Assembly (NCBI RefSeq): GCF_005250615.1
Contig: NZ_SULM01000008.1
Coordinates: 1-64,000 of the forward strand
From: Pseudomonas rhizoryzae
GTDB taxonomy: Bacteria; Pseudomonadota; Gammaproteobacteria; Pseudomonadales; Pseudomonadaceae
Reading direction: 5' to 3'
DNA: 64,000 nt
In this document: piece after piece, positions 25,333 to 33,015 of the stretch
Numbering within the stretch: position 1 is the first letter of the stretch
How the letters are laid out: every line of letters begins with the position of its first letter
The notes under the pieces: model-generated
Seen by the model: the letters and a program-made list of their open reading frames with translations, nothing else
What the model was told of the DNA's origin: nothing
The model's database searches: none
Translations under genes and position numbers: made by a program

Positions 25333-26241
25333 ATGCAAGACCTCAACGACCTCGCCTATTTCGCCAAGGTGGTGGAAGCCGGCGGTTTCGCCGCCGCCGG
25401 TCGGCTGCTGGGCATTCCCAAGTCGCGGCTGTCGCGGCGCATCGCCGAGCTGGAGACGCGCCTGGGCGCCCGCCTGCTGCAGCGCACCACCCGCACCCTG
25501 ACCCTCACTACCCTGGGCGAACGCTACCTGGTGCATTGCCAGGCGCTGCTGCGCGAGGCGGAGAGCGCCGCCGAAACCGCCGCCAGCCTGTCCAGCGAAC
25601 CGCGCGGCCCCCTGCGGGTGTCCTGTCCGGTGGCCCTGGCGCAGCAGTACCTGCCGGAGGTGGTGACGCAGTTCCTCGCGCGCTACCCCCAGGTGCAGCT
25701 GGACCTGCTGCTGGTCAATCGGCGGGTGGACATCATCAACGAAGGGGTGGACGTCGCCCTGCGTGTTCGGGATCTCGACGACGAGGAACCCGGGTTGGTG
25801 GTACGGCGGCTGCGCCAGGCCGCGGTAGTACTGGTGGCGACCCCGGGGTTGCTCGCCGGCCGACCCCTGGATGCACCGGAGGCCCTGCTGGGTCTTCCGC
25901 TGCTCGGCGCCCTCGAAGTGGATCGCAAGGTGCATCTGCGCCTGGTGGGGCCCCAGGGTGAGCGGCGCGAGCTGGTCCTGGAAGCCCGGCTGGGCATCGA
26001 CGACTTCGGCGTCCGCAAGACCGCCGCCCTGGCCGGCCTCGGCTATACCGCGCTGCCGCTGATCTATTGTCAGGCCGAGCTGGACGAGGGCCGCCTGCAG
26101 CGATTACTGCCGGCCTGGTCCGTCCCCGGCGGCCATCTGCAAGCCGCCTATGCCCATCGCCGCGGGCAACTACCAGCCGTGCGCGCCTGGTTGGAGCATC
26201 TGGAGGCCAGTCTCCAGATTCCTGACGGGGCGCCGGTCTAG
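25333..26241 (+). CDS. LysR-type regulator of azoR
   Basis: A 302-residue regulator. The helix-turn-helix [22 protein letters not shown] (about 20-41) and the subfamily phrase [12 protein letters not shown] place it in the large group that includes azoreductase and quinone-stress regulators. The intergenic region 25223-25332 holds GATAAGTC/GATTAGTC direct near-repeats (about 25266 and 25282) and the palindrome CGATGCATCG (25300-25309). It probably controls azoR and itself; the inducer is not evident. Confidence 0.85.
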   Translation: MQDLNDLAYFAKVVEAGGFAAAGRLLGIPKSRLSRRIAELETRLGARLLQRTTRTLTLTTLGERYLVHCQALLREAESAAETAASLSSEPRGPLRVSCPVALAQQYLPEVVTQFLARYPQVQLDLLLVNRRVDIINEGVDVALRVRDLDDEEPGLVVRRLRQAAVVLVATPGLLAGRPLDAPEALLGLPLLGALEVDRKVHLRLVGPQGERRELVLEARLGIDDFGVRKTAALAGLGYTALPLIYCQAELDEGRLQRLLPAWSVPGGHLQAAYAHRRGQLPAVRAWLEHLEASLQIPDGAPV

Positions 26242-26369
26242 GGCGAGACGGAAGTGGGCGTAATTCGGTCCTTATTCGGTTTCATCAGCGGACGACCTGT
26301 GGTGCAATGTCGTTTCTTACCCACGCTCGTATCGCCTCTGGCCTGGAGGGATGCGATGGAGAACATTCG

Positions 26370-26618
26370 ATGAAGACCGAGACCATCAGCTATCTGAAAC
26401 GCCATGCGGCCAATCTTGATTTGGACGAGCCCATGATCGTGACCCAGAACGGTGTGCCGGCCTATGTCATCGAGTCCTACCAGGAGCGCCGCCGCCGCGA
26501 CGAGGCGGTGGCCCTGGTCAAGCTGCTGGCCTTGAGTTCGCGGGAAGACGCAGAGGGTCGACACCAGACGGCTGACCAATTGAAAGATCGCCTGGCCCGG
26601 CGTTTCTCCACGGAATGA
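26370..26618 (+). CDS. Phd/YefM-type antitoxin
   Basis: An 82-residue antitoxin. [17 protein letters not shown] and [20 protein letters not shown] are the Phd/YefM DNA-binding fold; the charged C-terminal half would wrap the toxin. The ATG at 26370 is selected because it starts this fold. Its stop overlaps the toxin start (ATGA), the usual coupling in type II toxin-antitoxin operons. It normally represses its own promoter together with the toxin. Confidence 0.88.
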   Translation: MKTETISYLKRHAANLDLDEPMIVTQNGVPAYVIESYQERRRRDEAVALVKLLALSSREDAEGRHQTADQLKDRLARRFSTE

Positions 26619-26950
26619 GCGTCACGCTGCGTTTCACCGAGTGCGCCGCCCTGAGCCTGGAAGATCAGATCCATCACCTGGCCGATCACATTGGCCAGCA
26701 GGCCGCGCTCACTAAAATCACTGGATTGATCAACGCCATCGAAAGCCAGCTACCTGCAGCGCCTCTGGCCTTTCCTGTAAGCCACCAAGCCAGTGAGCTC
26801 GGCCTACTGCACTATCGCGAATTCAACCACTACGGTTTTCGGGTCTTCTACGAGATCAAGGCCGCCGAAGAAGCCGTGGTCGTGCTGCTGGTGCTCAGGC
26901 AGAAGCAGAGCGTCGAAAAGGCGCTGATTCGCCACTGTCTACTGCGCTAG
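26615..26950 (+). CDS. RelE/ParE-superfamily toxin
   Basis: A 111-residue basic protein of the RelE/ParE fold: N-terminal beta-strand ([21 protein letters not shown]), two helices, then strands with the characteristic [19 protein letters not shown] and [17 protein letters not shown]. The pattern fits ParE/YoeB-like toxins, either a ribosome-dependent RNase or a gyrase poison; the sequence alone does not decide. The final CTAG is shared with the convergent lysE-family stop. Base composition is lower in GC than the neighbours, as expected for a mobile pair. Confidence 0.85.
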   Translation: MSVTLRFTECAALSLEDQIHHLADHIGQQAALTKITGLINAIESQLPAAPLAFPVSHQASELGLLHYREFNHYGFRVFYEIKAAEEAVVVLLVLRQKQSVEKALIRHCLLR

Positions 26951-27531
26951 ACCACCGTCGCCCAGGCCGACACCAGCAGCAACCCCGCCATCCCCAGGTT
27001 GAAACCGCGCCAGGCCCGTGTCGATTTCAAGTGGCGCGCCGCGGCCCGGCCCAGCAGCGCCCAGAGGCCCAGGCAGGGCACGGATACCAGCAGGAACACC
27101 AGGGCCAGCAGCAGGACCTGGTGCCAGAGATCCGCGCCGGGCTCGGCATAGACGGTCACCACCGCCAGCGCCATGCTCCAGCTCTTGGGGTTGAGCAGCT
27201 GTAGGCCGGCGGTGCCGCCGAAGCCCAGGCGGGCGCTGTCGTCCGCCACCTCCGGTGCCCCGGCGCGGGCCAGTTGCCAGGCCAGCCAGCTCAGCCAGAG
27301 CACCCCGATCCAGGCCAGGCCGCGTTGCCAGTCGGGATGCCGGGCCAGGGTCTGGCCAAGGCCGAAGCCCACCACCAGCACCAGGGCCACCGCGCCCAGG
27401 CTGCCGCCCAATACCAGGGGCAGGCTGGCGCGGGCGCCATGGCGGGCACTGTGGCCGAGGATGAGCACATTGGTCGGCCCCGGGGTAATGGAGGCGACCA
27501 AGGCGAATAGCAGGAAGGGCAGCAGGGACAT
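26947..27531 (-). CDS. LysE-family exporter
   Basis: A 194-residue inner-membrane protein with five to six helices and the family signature FALVASITPGPTNVLILGHSA at the N terminus, plus LQLLNPKSWSMALAV. Members export basic or neutral amino acids or homoserine lactone. The gene follows the AraC regulator by 46 bases on the same strand and is likely its target. Confidence 0.88.
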   Translation of the reverse strand: MSLLPFLLFALVASITPGPTNVLILGHSARHGARASLPLVLGGSLGAVALVLVVGFGLGQTLARHPDWQRGLAWIGVLWLSWLAWQLARAGAPEVADDSARLGFGGTAGLQLLNPKSWSMALAVVTVYAEPGADLWHQVLLLALVFLLVSVPCLGLWALLGRAAARHLKSTRAWRGFNLGMAGLLLVSAWATVV

Positions 27532-27577
27532 GGGAGACTCCTGGAAGGACTGAGCCTCCAGCGTCGCAGCCCCATCG

Positions 27578-28417
27578 CTAGCGGTCTGGAAGATTCGAGC
27601 AGCGCGCGCGGTAGGCGGCGGGCGTCAGGCCGTAGGCGCGGCGGAACCAGCGACCCAGATGGCTCTGGTCGGCGAAGCCCAGGGCGGCGGCGGTGTCCGC
27701 CGGCGACAGGCCATCGGCCAGCAGACGGCGGGCGCGAGACAGCCGCAGTTGCACCAGGTAGGCATGGGGCGCGAGGCCAAAGGCCGCCTTGAAGGCGCGG
27801 GTCAGGCGGAATCTGTCCACCCCGCAGGCCCGGGCCAGTTCTTCCAGGCCGATGTCCTCGTGATGGTGGGCGTGCAGGATGTCGCGGGCGCGCAGGGCTA
27901 CCTGGGGCAGCCGCGGATCGCCGGCCTGGGGCGCACGCCATTGCAGGTGCGGCAACAGGCGCAGCAACAGGGCATCCAGGGCGCTCTGGCGGACGATGCG
28001 CAGCTCGGGCCGGCTCAGGACCTCATGAGCCCAGGCCACGGCGCGATGTAGCTCGGCCTGCTCCACCAGGGTGCGGGCGAAGCCGGGCTCGCCCAGGGGC
28101 CGGGCGTCGCCATGCAGCCCCTGCAGCTCGCGCGCCAGCCACTGGGGATCGAGATAGAGCATGGAATAGGTGAAGCCTTCGGCTTCCGGCGCCTGGCCGT
28201 CGTGCAACTCGCCGGGCTCCAGCAGGAAGACCTGCCCGGGAGTGCTCCGATGACGCTGGCCACGGCAATGGAATTGCTGCAGGCCCTGCTCGGTGTAGCC
28301 CACCAGATAGGCGTCGTGCCAATGCGGATCGTAGGCATGGCCCTCGAAATGGGCGCGCAGGGTCTCGATGCCGGTCTCGGCATCTTGCTGCAGCTGGATC
28401 CAGTGATCGTCGGCCAT
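27578..28417 (-). CDS. AraC-family regulator of the LysE-type exporter
   Basis: A 279-residue regulator with an N-terminal cupin ligand domain (HWHDAYLVGYTEQGLQQF and LLEPGELHDGQ) and two C-terminal helix-turn-helices (GLEELARACGVDRFRLTRAFK, then SPADTAAALGFADQSHLGRWF). This composition is common for regulators adjacent to LysE transporters that sense the exported amino acid. Its start is supported by conserved length; a strong ribosome site is not obvious. Confidence 0.87.
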   Translation of the reverse strand: MADDHWIQLQQDAETGIETLRAHFEGHAYDPHWHDAYLVGYTEQGLQQFHCRGQRHRSTPGQVFLLEPGELHDGQAPEAEGFTYSMLYLDPQWLARELQGLHGDARPLGEPGFARTLVEQAELHRAVAWAHEVLSRPELRIVRQSALDALLLRLLPHLQWRAPQAGDPRLPQVALRARDILHAHHHEDIGLEELARACGVDRFRLTRAFKAAFGLAPHAYLVQLRLSRARRLLADGLSPADTAAALGFADQSHLGRWFRRAYGLTPAAYRARCSNLPDR

Positions 28418-28491
28418 GGCGAGAGAAGGGGGCTTTCGGGCCTTTCAGTCTAGTTACTGACCTGAAGTCGGTCTGGAAGATTCGTGCAGCC

Positions 28492-29388
28492 CTAACGCCC
28501 CAACCGTGCCGGCAGCTCCCGTGCCAGGTGGCGGATCAGCTCGGAAATCCGCCGGGGCACGTGGCGCTGCTGGCGATGGACCGCATAGATGGCCGCCGCT
28601 GGTGCTGCATGATCGGTCAGCACCGGCACCAAAGCGCCGCTGGCGATCAACTCGGCCACGTCCCATTCCGATCTCAGGATCAGGCCATGGCCGTCCAGCG
28701 CCAGGCGCACCATCACCTCGCCGTCGTTGCTGCTCAGGCTGCCGCGCACCTTCTGGGCAAAGTGCTGGCCGGCCTTGGTAAAGCGCCAGACGGCGTAGTC
28801 ACCGGCGTCCTGGCGCAAGACCAGGCAGTTATGGTGCGCCAGGTCCGCCACGCTTGCCGGCGTGCCGGCGCGGGCCAGGTAGGCTGGGGCGGCGCAGAGC
28901 AGGCGGCGGTTGTCCAGCAGGCGATGGGCGATGACCCGGGCATCCGGTGGCTCGCCGACGCGGATATCCAGGTCGAACGGGCCTTCCAGCAGATTCACCG
29001 GATGGCTGGAGAGGTGCAGATTGAGTTCCAGCTGGGGATGGCGCGCCGCGAAATCCGACACCAGCGGCGCCAGGTGCCGCCGACCGAATCCAAAGGTGGC
29101 GTTGAGATTGAGCGTCCCGCTCAGGGGCGCATCGGGGCGGCCGACCTCGGCCTCCAGATCTTCCAATTGGCTTAGCAGTGGCCGCGCACCTTCCAGATAG
29201 CGCAGGCCTTCCGGGGTTAGGTCCAGCCGCCGCGTGGTACGGCGGATCAGTTGCACGCCCAGGCGGCGCTCCAGCGCGGTGAGTCTCTTGCTCACCGCCG
29301 CCAGGGACAGTCCCAGTTCCCGCGCAGCGGCGGTCAGGCTGGGATGACCGGCCAGGCGGACGAAAAAGGCGAGATCGTCGGCGGACAA
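28492..29388 (-). CDS. LysR-type regulator, DmlR-like
   Basis: A 298-residue regulator divergent from a D-malate dehydrogenase, the dmlR-dmlA arrangement of E. coli. The start is a TTG at 29388 (protein MSADDLAFFVRLAGHPSLT). The helix-turn-helix is AARELGLSLAAVSKRLTALE (about 21-40) and the phrase LGVQLIRRTTRRLDLTPEG is family-typical. The operator-like ATTCTT-N11-AAGAAT overlaps its ribosome-binding region, so autorepression is likely. Probable inducer: D-malate or tartrate (inference from the neighbour). Confidence 0.85.
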   Translation of the reverse strand: MSADDLAFFVRLAGHPSLTAAARELGLSLAAVSKRLTALERRLGVQLIRRTTRRLDLTPEGLRYLEGARPLLSQLEDLEAEVGRPDAPLSGTLNLNATFGFGRRHLAPLVSDFAARHPQLELNLHLSSHPVNLLEGPFDLDIRVGEPPDARVIAHRLLDNRRLLCAAPAYLARAGTPASVADLAHHNCLVLRQDAGDYAVWRFTKAGQHFAQKVRGSLSSNDGEVMVRLALDGHGLILRSEWDVAELIASGALVPVLTDHAAPAAAIYAVHRQQRHVPRRISELIRHLARELPARLGR

Positions 29389-29389
29389 G

Positions 29390-29412
29390 ATTCTTGATTC
29401 CAGGTTAAGAAT
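29390..29412. promoter_or_regulatory. LysR-type operator, ATTCTT-N11-AAGAAT
   Basis: A perfect 6-bp inverted repeat (29390-29395 and 29407-29412) with an 11-base spacer, the T-N11-A architecture bound by LysR-type proteins. It lies at the 5' end of the regulator and 80 bases before dmlA. Confidence 0.7.
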
Positions 29413-29491
29413 AGCTTTCCTCTGGGCGGGATTGTACGCCTCCGGTGCGAGACTACACTGGGGACCTCACTCGAACTGCCGGAGAATCCCC

Positions 29492-30577
29492 ATGCAAGCG
29501 TCTCAGCCCCACAAGATCGCGGTCATCGCCGGTGACGGCATCGGCACGGAAGTCATGCCCGAGGGCATCCGCGTGCTGGAGGCCGCCGCCCGCCGCTTCG
29601 GCATCGCCTTGCAGTTCGACCACTTCGACTTCGCCAGCGCCGCCTACTACCAGGCCCACGGCAAGATGCTGCCGGACGACTGGTTCGAGACGCTCAAGGG
29701 CTACGATGCCCTCTACTTCGGCGCGGTCGGTTGGCCGGACGTGGTACCGGACCACATCTCCCTCTGGGGCTCGCTGCTGCAATTCCGTCGCCGCTTCGAC
29801 CAGTACGTCAACCTGCGCCCCTGCCGGCTGATGCCGGGGGTCAAGGCACCCCTGGCCAATCGCAAGCCGGGCGACATCGATTTCTATGTGGTGCGCGAGA
29901 ACACCGAGGGCGAGTACTCCAGCGTCGGCGGCATTATGTTCGAGGGCACCGAACGCGAGGTGGTGATCCAGGAAACGGTGATGACCCGCCACGGCACCGA
30001 CCGTATCCTCAAGTTCGCCTTCGACCTGGCCCAGCAGCGACCGCGTAAGAAGCTGACCTCGGCGACCAAGTCCAACGGCATCGCCATCACCATGCCCTGG
30101 TGGGACAAGCGCGTCGAAGAGATGGCCAAGGCCTATCCCGAGGTGGCGGTGGACAAGTTCCACATCGACATCCTCACCGCCAATTTCGTCCTGCACCCGG
30201 ACTGGTTCGACGTGGTGGTGGCCAGCAACCTGTTCGGCGACATCCTCTCCGACCTGGGTCCGGCCTGCACCGGCACCATCGGCATCGCCCCCTCGGCCAA
30301 CATCAACCCGGAGCGCACCTTCCCCAGCCTGTTCGAGCCGGTGCATGGCTCGGCGCCGGACATCGCCGGCCAGGGCATCGCCAATCCCATCGGCCAGATC
30401 TGGTGCGGGGCCATGATGCTCGAGCACCTCGGCCATGCCGAAGCCGGCGCGGCGGTCGTAGCGGCCATCGAGGCGGTGCTGAGTCAGGGTCCGGAGCAGG
30501 CGCCCCTCACCCGCGACCTGGGCGGCCAGGGCACCACCGAGAGCCTGAGCCGGGCCATCGCCGCGGCCCTGGCCTGA
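29492..30577 (+). CDS. dmlA: D-malate/tartrate dehydrogenase (decarboxylating)
   Basis: A 361-residue NAD-dependent beta-decarboxylating dehydrogenase of the isopropylmalate-dehydrogenase family, converting D-malate to pyruvate and CO2 (and often tartrate). Visible are IAVIAGDGIGTEVMPEG, the substrate-binding arginines in RRRFDQYVNLRPCRL, FYVVRENTEGEYSSVGG and the metal-binding aspartates in NLFGDILSDLGP. GGAG lies 9 bases before the ATG at 29492. The LysR gene is divergent and a dehalogenase-like gene begins 1 base beyond its stop. TtuC-type tartrate dehydrogenase is the close alternative. Confidence 0.92.
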   Translation: MQASQPHKIAVIAGDGIGTEVMPEGIRVLEAAARRFGIALQFDHFDFASAAYYQAHGKMLPDDWFETLKGYDALYFGAVGWPDVVPDHISLWGSLLQFRRRFDQYVNLRPCRLMPGVKAPLANRKPGDIDFYVVRENTEGEYSSVGGIMFEGTEREVVIQETVMTRHGTDRILKFAFDLAQQRPRKKLTSATKSNGIAITMPWWDKRVEEMAKAYPEVAVDKFHIDILTANFVLHPDWFDVVVASNLFGDILSDLGPACTGTIGIAPSANINPERTFPSLFEPVHGSAPDIAGQGIANPIGQIWCGAMMLEHLGHAEAGAAVVAAIEAVLSQGPEQAPLTRDLGGQGTTESLSRAIAAALA

Positions 30578-30578
30578 G

Positions 30579-31457
30579 ATGGACGGCCTGTTTCCGGGGT
30601 TCGCCCAGCACCGGCTGAGCGTTAACGGTGTCGAGCTGAATTGCCGCGTCGGCGGCAGCGGCCCGGCGCTGCTGCTGCTCCACGGCCATCCCCAGAGCCA
30701 CGTCATGTGGCACCGGGTGGCGCCACGGCTGGCCGAGCGCTTCACCCTGGTGGCAGCCGACCTGCGTGGCTATGGCGACAGCGCCAAGCCGGCCGCGGCC
30801 GACGAGGCCTACAGCAAGCGCACCCTGGCGCGGGATAACGTCGAGCTGATGCGCTTGCTGGGCCATGAGCGCTTCGCCGTGCTGGCCCACGACCGCGGCG
30901 CCCGGGTCGCCCATCGCCTGGCGCTCGATCATCCAGCGGCGGTTGAGCGGCTGATGCTGCTGGACATCGCTCCGACCCTGGCGATGTATCGCCAGACCGA
31001 CGAGGCCTTCGCCCGGGCCTATTGGCACTGGTTCTTCCTGATCCGCCCGGCGCCGCTGCCGGAACGGCTGATCGAGGCCGATCCGGAAGGCTATCTGAAA
31101 GGAGTGATGGGCACCCGCAGCGCGGGCCTGGCGCCCTTTCCACCGGAGGTGCTGGCGGAGTACCTGCGTTGTCTCAGCCTGCCCGGCACCGCCCGCGGCA
31201 TCTGCGAAGACTATCGCGCTAGTGCTGGCATCGACCTGGTACACGACCAGGCCGACCTCGACGCCGGACGCCGGCTGGAGTTACCGCTGCGGGTGCTCTG
31301 GGGTGCGGAAGGTACGGTGGGGCGCTGCTTCGACCCCCTCGCCGAGTGGCGCCAGGTGGCCACCCAGGTCAGCGGTCGGGCCTTGCCAGGCGGGCATTAC
31401 CTGGCCGAGGAATTGCCGGAGCTGGTGCTGCAAGAGGCACTGGCGTTCTTCGCCTGA
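30579..31457 (+). CDS. Alpha/beta hydrolase resembling fluoroacetate/haloacetate dehalogenase
   Basis: A 292-residue alpha/beta hydrolase. The nucleophile position is aspartate (LAHDRGARVAHR) rather than serine, as in DehH1/FAcD haloacetate dehalogenases. The halide-pocket His-Trp is present in AYWHWFFLIRPAP, a tyrosine in CEDYRASAGIDLVHD, and the catalytic histidine in GGHYLAEE; DLRGYGDS and HGHPQSHVMWHRV complete the family pattern. It would release halide from haloacetate and give glycolate. It starts directly after dmlA and shares its transcript. An epoxide hydrolase is the main alternative, but these residues favour dehalogenase. Confidence 0.82.
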   Translation: MDGLFPGFAQHRLSVNGVELNCRVGGSGPALLLLHGHPQSHVMWHRVAPRLAERFTLVAADLRGYGDSAKPAAADEAYSKRTLARDNVELMRLLGHERFAVLAHDRGARVAHRLALDHPAAVERLMLLDIAPTLAMYRQTDEAFARAYWHWFFLIRPAPLPERLIEADPEGYLKGVMGTRSAGLAPFPPEVLAEYLRCLSLPGTARGICEDYRASAGIDLVHDQADLDAGRRLELPLRVLWGAEGTVGRCFDPLAEWRQVATQVSGRALPGGHYLAEELPELVLQEALAFFA

Positions 31458-31476
31458 GGCCGAGAAGCCTCAGGCG
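31451..31476. terminator. Hairpin between convergent genes
   Basis: CGCCTGAGG (31451-31459) pairs perfectly with CCTCAGGCG (31468-31476) with an 8-base loop. It overlaps the last codons of the dehalogenase-like gene and lies 17 bases before the convergent stop at 31493, so it could act in both directions. Confidence 0.5.
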
Positions 31477-31492
31477 ACTAGGCCAGCCTGCG

Positions 31493-31747
31493 TCAGGCCT
31501 GACGCGCCTGGGCCAGGGCGGGCAGCAATTGCTGATCGATGGCCTGGCGTACGGCCGGCAGCAGGGCGGCGCTGCCAGACAACAGCTCCTGGATCAGCTG
31601 ACGCAGGGCGACGGCGCGCTCCTGGGTGAGGGCGGTCAGCGCCTGGCGGCAGGCTTCATCCGCCGAGGCTTCGGCACTGACGTTGAAGCCGAGCGCGCGC
31701 AGGCGGTCGCGGAAGTCATCCTGGTCGATCAAGTCGGCGATCATCAT
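31493..31747 (-). CDS. Small soluble protein of unknown function
   Basis: An 84-residue, helix-rich protein (MMIADLIDQDDFRDRLRALG start; repeated Ala/Leu/Gln heptads later) with one cysteine. GAGGGCAG lies before the ATG at 31747. The open frame continues upstream for 86 more codons without protein-like composition, so the short form is chosen. No family recognised and no operon partner. Confidence 0.55.
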   Translation of the reverse strand: MMIADLIDQDDFRDRLRALGFNVSAEASADEACRQALTALTQERAVALRQLIQELLSGSAALLPAVRQAIDQQLLPALAQARQA

Positions 31748-32025
31748 GGCACTGCCCTCTGGGTGTCTTCGGGCGGATTTTCGCATTAGCGACGTCGACC
31801 ACAAGACAGGCTGGCGTCGGTACGCAGTCCGATGTCGTTTTTGGATAGGGCTTCGCCAGCCAGCCAGGCAATGTAGGTTTATTACGACATTCAGCCCGGA
31901 CAATCTGCCGCAGGGGCAGGCGTCGAGATCGACGTTAGAATGGCGCCATTCCTTGGATTTTTCAGGTCGTTCGCCACCAAAGGCGAGCCACCTCCGGTTA
32001 CACACTGAGGCCCATCAGGGCGTTT

Positions 32026-32062
32026 AAACCTCTTCCGTCTCCAGCGGTTGAGGTTTTTTTTT
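32026..32062 (+). terminator. Strong intrinsic terminator with no upstream gene on its strand
   Basis: AAACCTC (32026-32032) pairs with GAGGTTT (32050-32056) and nine consecutive T residues occupy 32054-32062, a classic rho-independent terminator for + strand transcription. The nearest + strand gene ends at 31457 and already has its own hairpin, with a minus-strand gene between. It therefore ends an unannotated transcript (candidate small RNA within 31748-32062) or stops antisense reading into the lipase gene. The rest of this 344-base gap shows no protein gene. Confidence 0.7.
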
Positions 32063-32091
32063 GACCTGATGACGGTTTTCTGGCTGCGACG

Positions 32092-33015
32092 TTATGTCGA
32101 ACAAGCCAGTGCCTGGCCGAGGCTGGATTCCAACGCCCGGCGCAGCGCCTCGGCGCGCGCACCCGCCGCCCGCAAGGAGCCGTGCAGCAGGCCGGCACCT
32201 TCCCAGAGCCGACAGGCCGTACCCGCGGCGTGCAGGGCGTGGGCATAGGCGTGGCCGTGATCGCGCAGGGGATCGCGGCGGGCCACGGCTATGAAGGCGG
32301 GTGCCAGCCCTCGGAGATCGCTGGCCTGCAGCGGCAGGGCCAGTGGGTCCTCGCGATCCCTCGGGTCCGGTAGATAGCTGTCCAGGCAGGCCTGCCAGTC
32401 GGCCGCGCTCAGCAGCGGCGCCTGGGCCTGCTCGTGTTCGCTGGGCAGCACTCGGGCCGTCAGGGCTGGATAGACCAGCGCCTGGAGGCGGGGTTGGCGC
32501 TGGCCGCGGGCGCGCAGGGCCAGGCACAGGGCAGCGGCCAGGTTGCCGCCCGCGCTGTCGCCGGCCACTGCCAGCCGGGTGTCGTCCAGCCCCAGCCGCG
32601 GGGCCTCGTGCCGCAACCACTCCCAGGCTTGAAGGGCGTCCTCCAGCGCAGCGGGGTAGGGATGCTCCGGTGCCAGGCGGTAATCCACCAGCAAGACGGC
32701 CAGCCCAAGGCGTCGCGCCAGGCGTGCCGCGAGAAAGCCGTGGGAATCCAGGTCGCCCACCATCCAGCCACCGCCGTGCAGATAGAGTAGGGCGGGGCGG
32801 TCGATCGCGGGTTCCCGCGGCGCCACCAACCGCAGCGGTACGCCTCCGGCCTGGTGATCGCTGACCGCCAAACCTTGGTAGTCCGCTGGCGCCAGGGCGG
32901 CGCAGAGCCGGGCATAGGCCCGGCGCTGGGCGCCGATGTCCGGATCGTCAGTGGCGAAGGCCTGACTGGCCGCGACGAAGGCAACCATGTCCGCCGAGAG
33001 CGGCGGCTGGCTCAT
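32092..33015 (-). CDS. Alpha/beta hydrolase, HSL-type esterase in the carnitine locus
   Basis: A 307-residue esterase of the hormone-sensitive-lipase group: oxyanion motif HGGGW, nucleophile motif GDSAGG, catalytic Asp in ARRDPLRDHG and a His near the C terminus (LLHGSL). It overlaps the stop of the upstream hydroxylase by 4 bases (ATGA). In P. aeruginosa a lipolytic enzyme (PA5384) lies next to cdhB, so this is probably its counterpart. It may release carnitine from acylcarnitine esters (inference from context). No export signal, so cytoplasmic. Confidence 0.85.
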   Translation of the reverse strand: MSQPPLSADMVAFVAASQAFATDDPDIGAQRRAYARLCAALAPADYQGLAVSDHQAGGVPLRLVAPREPAIDRPALLYLHGGGWMVGDLDSHGFLAARLARRLGLAVLLVDYRLAPEHPYPAALEDALQAWEWLRHEAPRLGLDDTRLAVAGDSAGGNLAAALCLALRARGQRQPRLQALVYPALTARVLPSEHEQAQAPLLSAADWQACLDSYLPDPRDREDPLALPLQASDLRGLAPAFIAVARRDPLRDHGHAYAHALHAAGTACRLWEGAGLLHGSLRAAGARAEALRRALESSLGQALACST

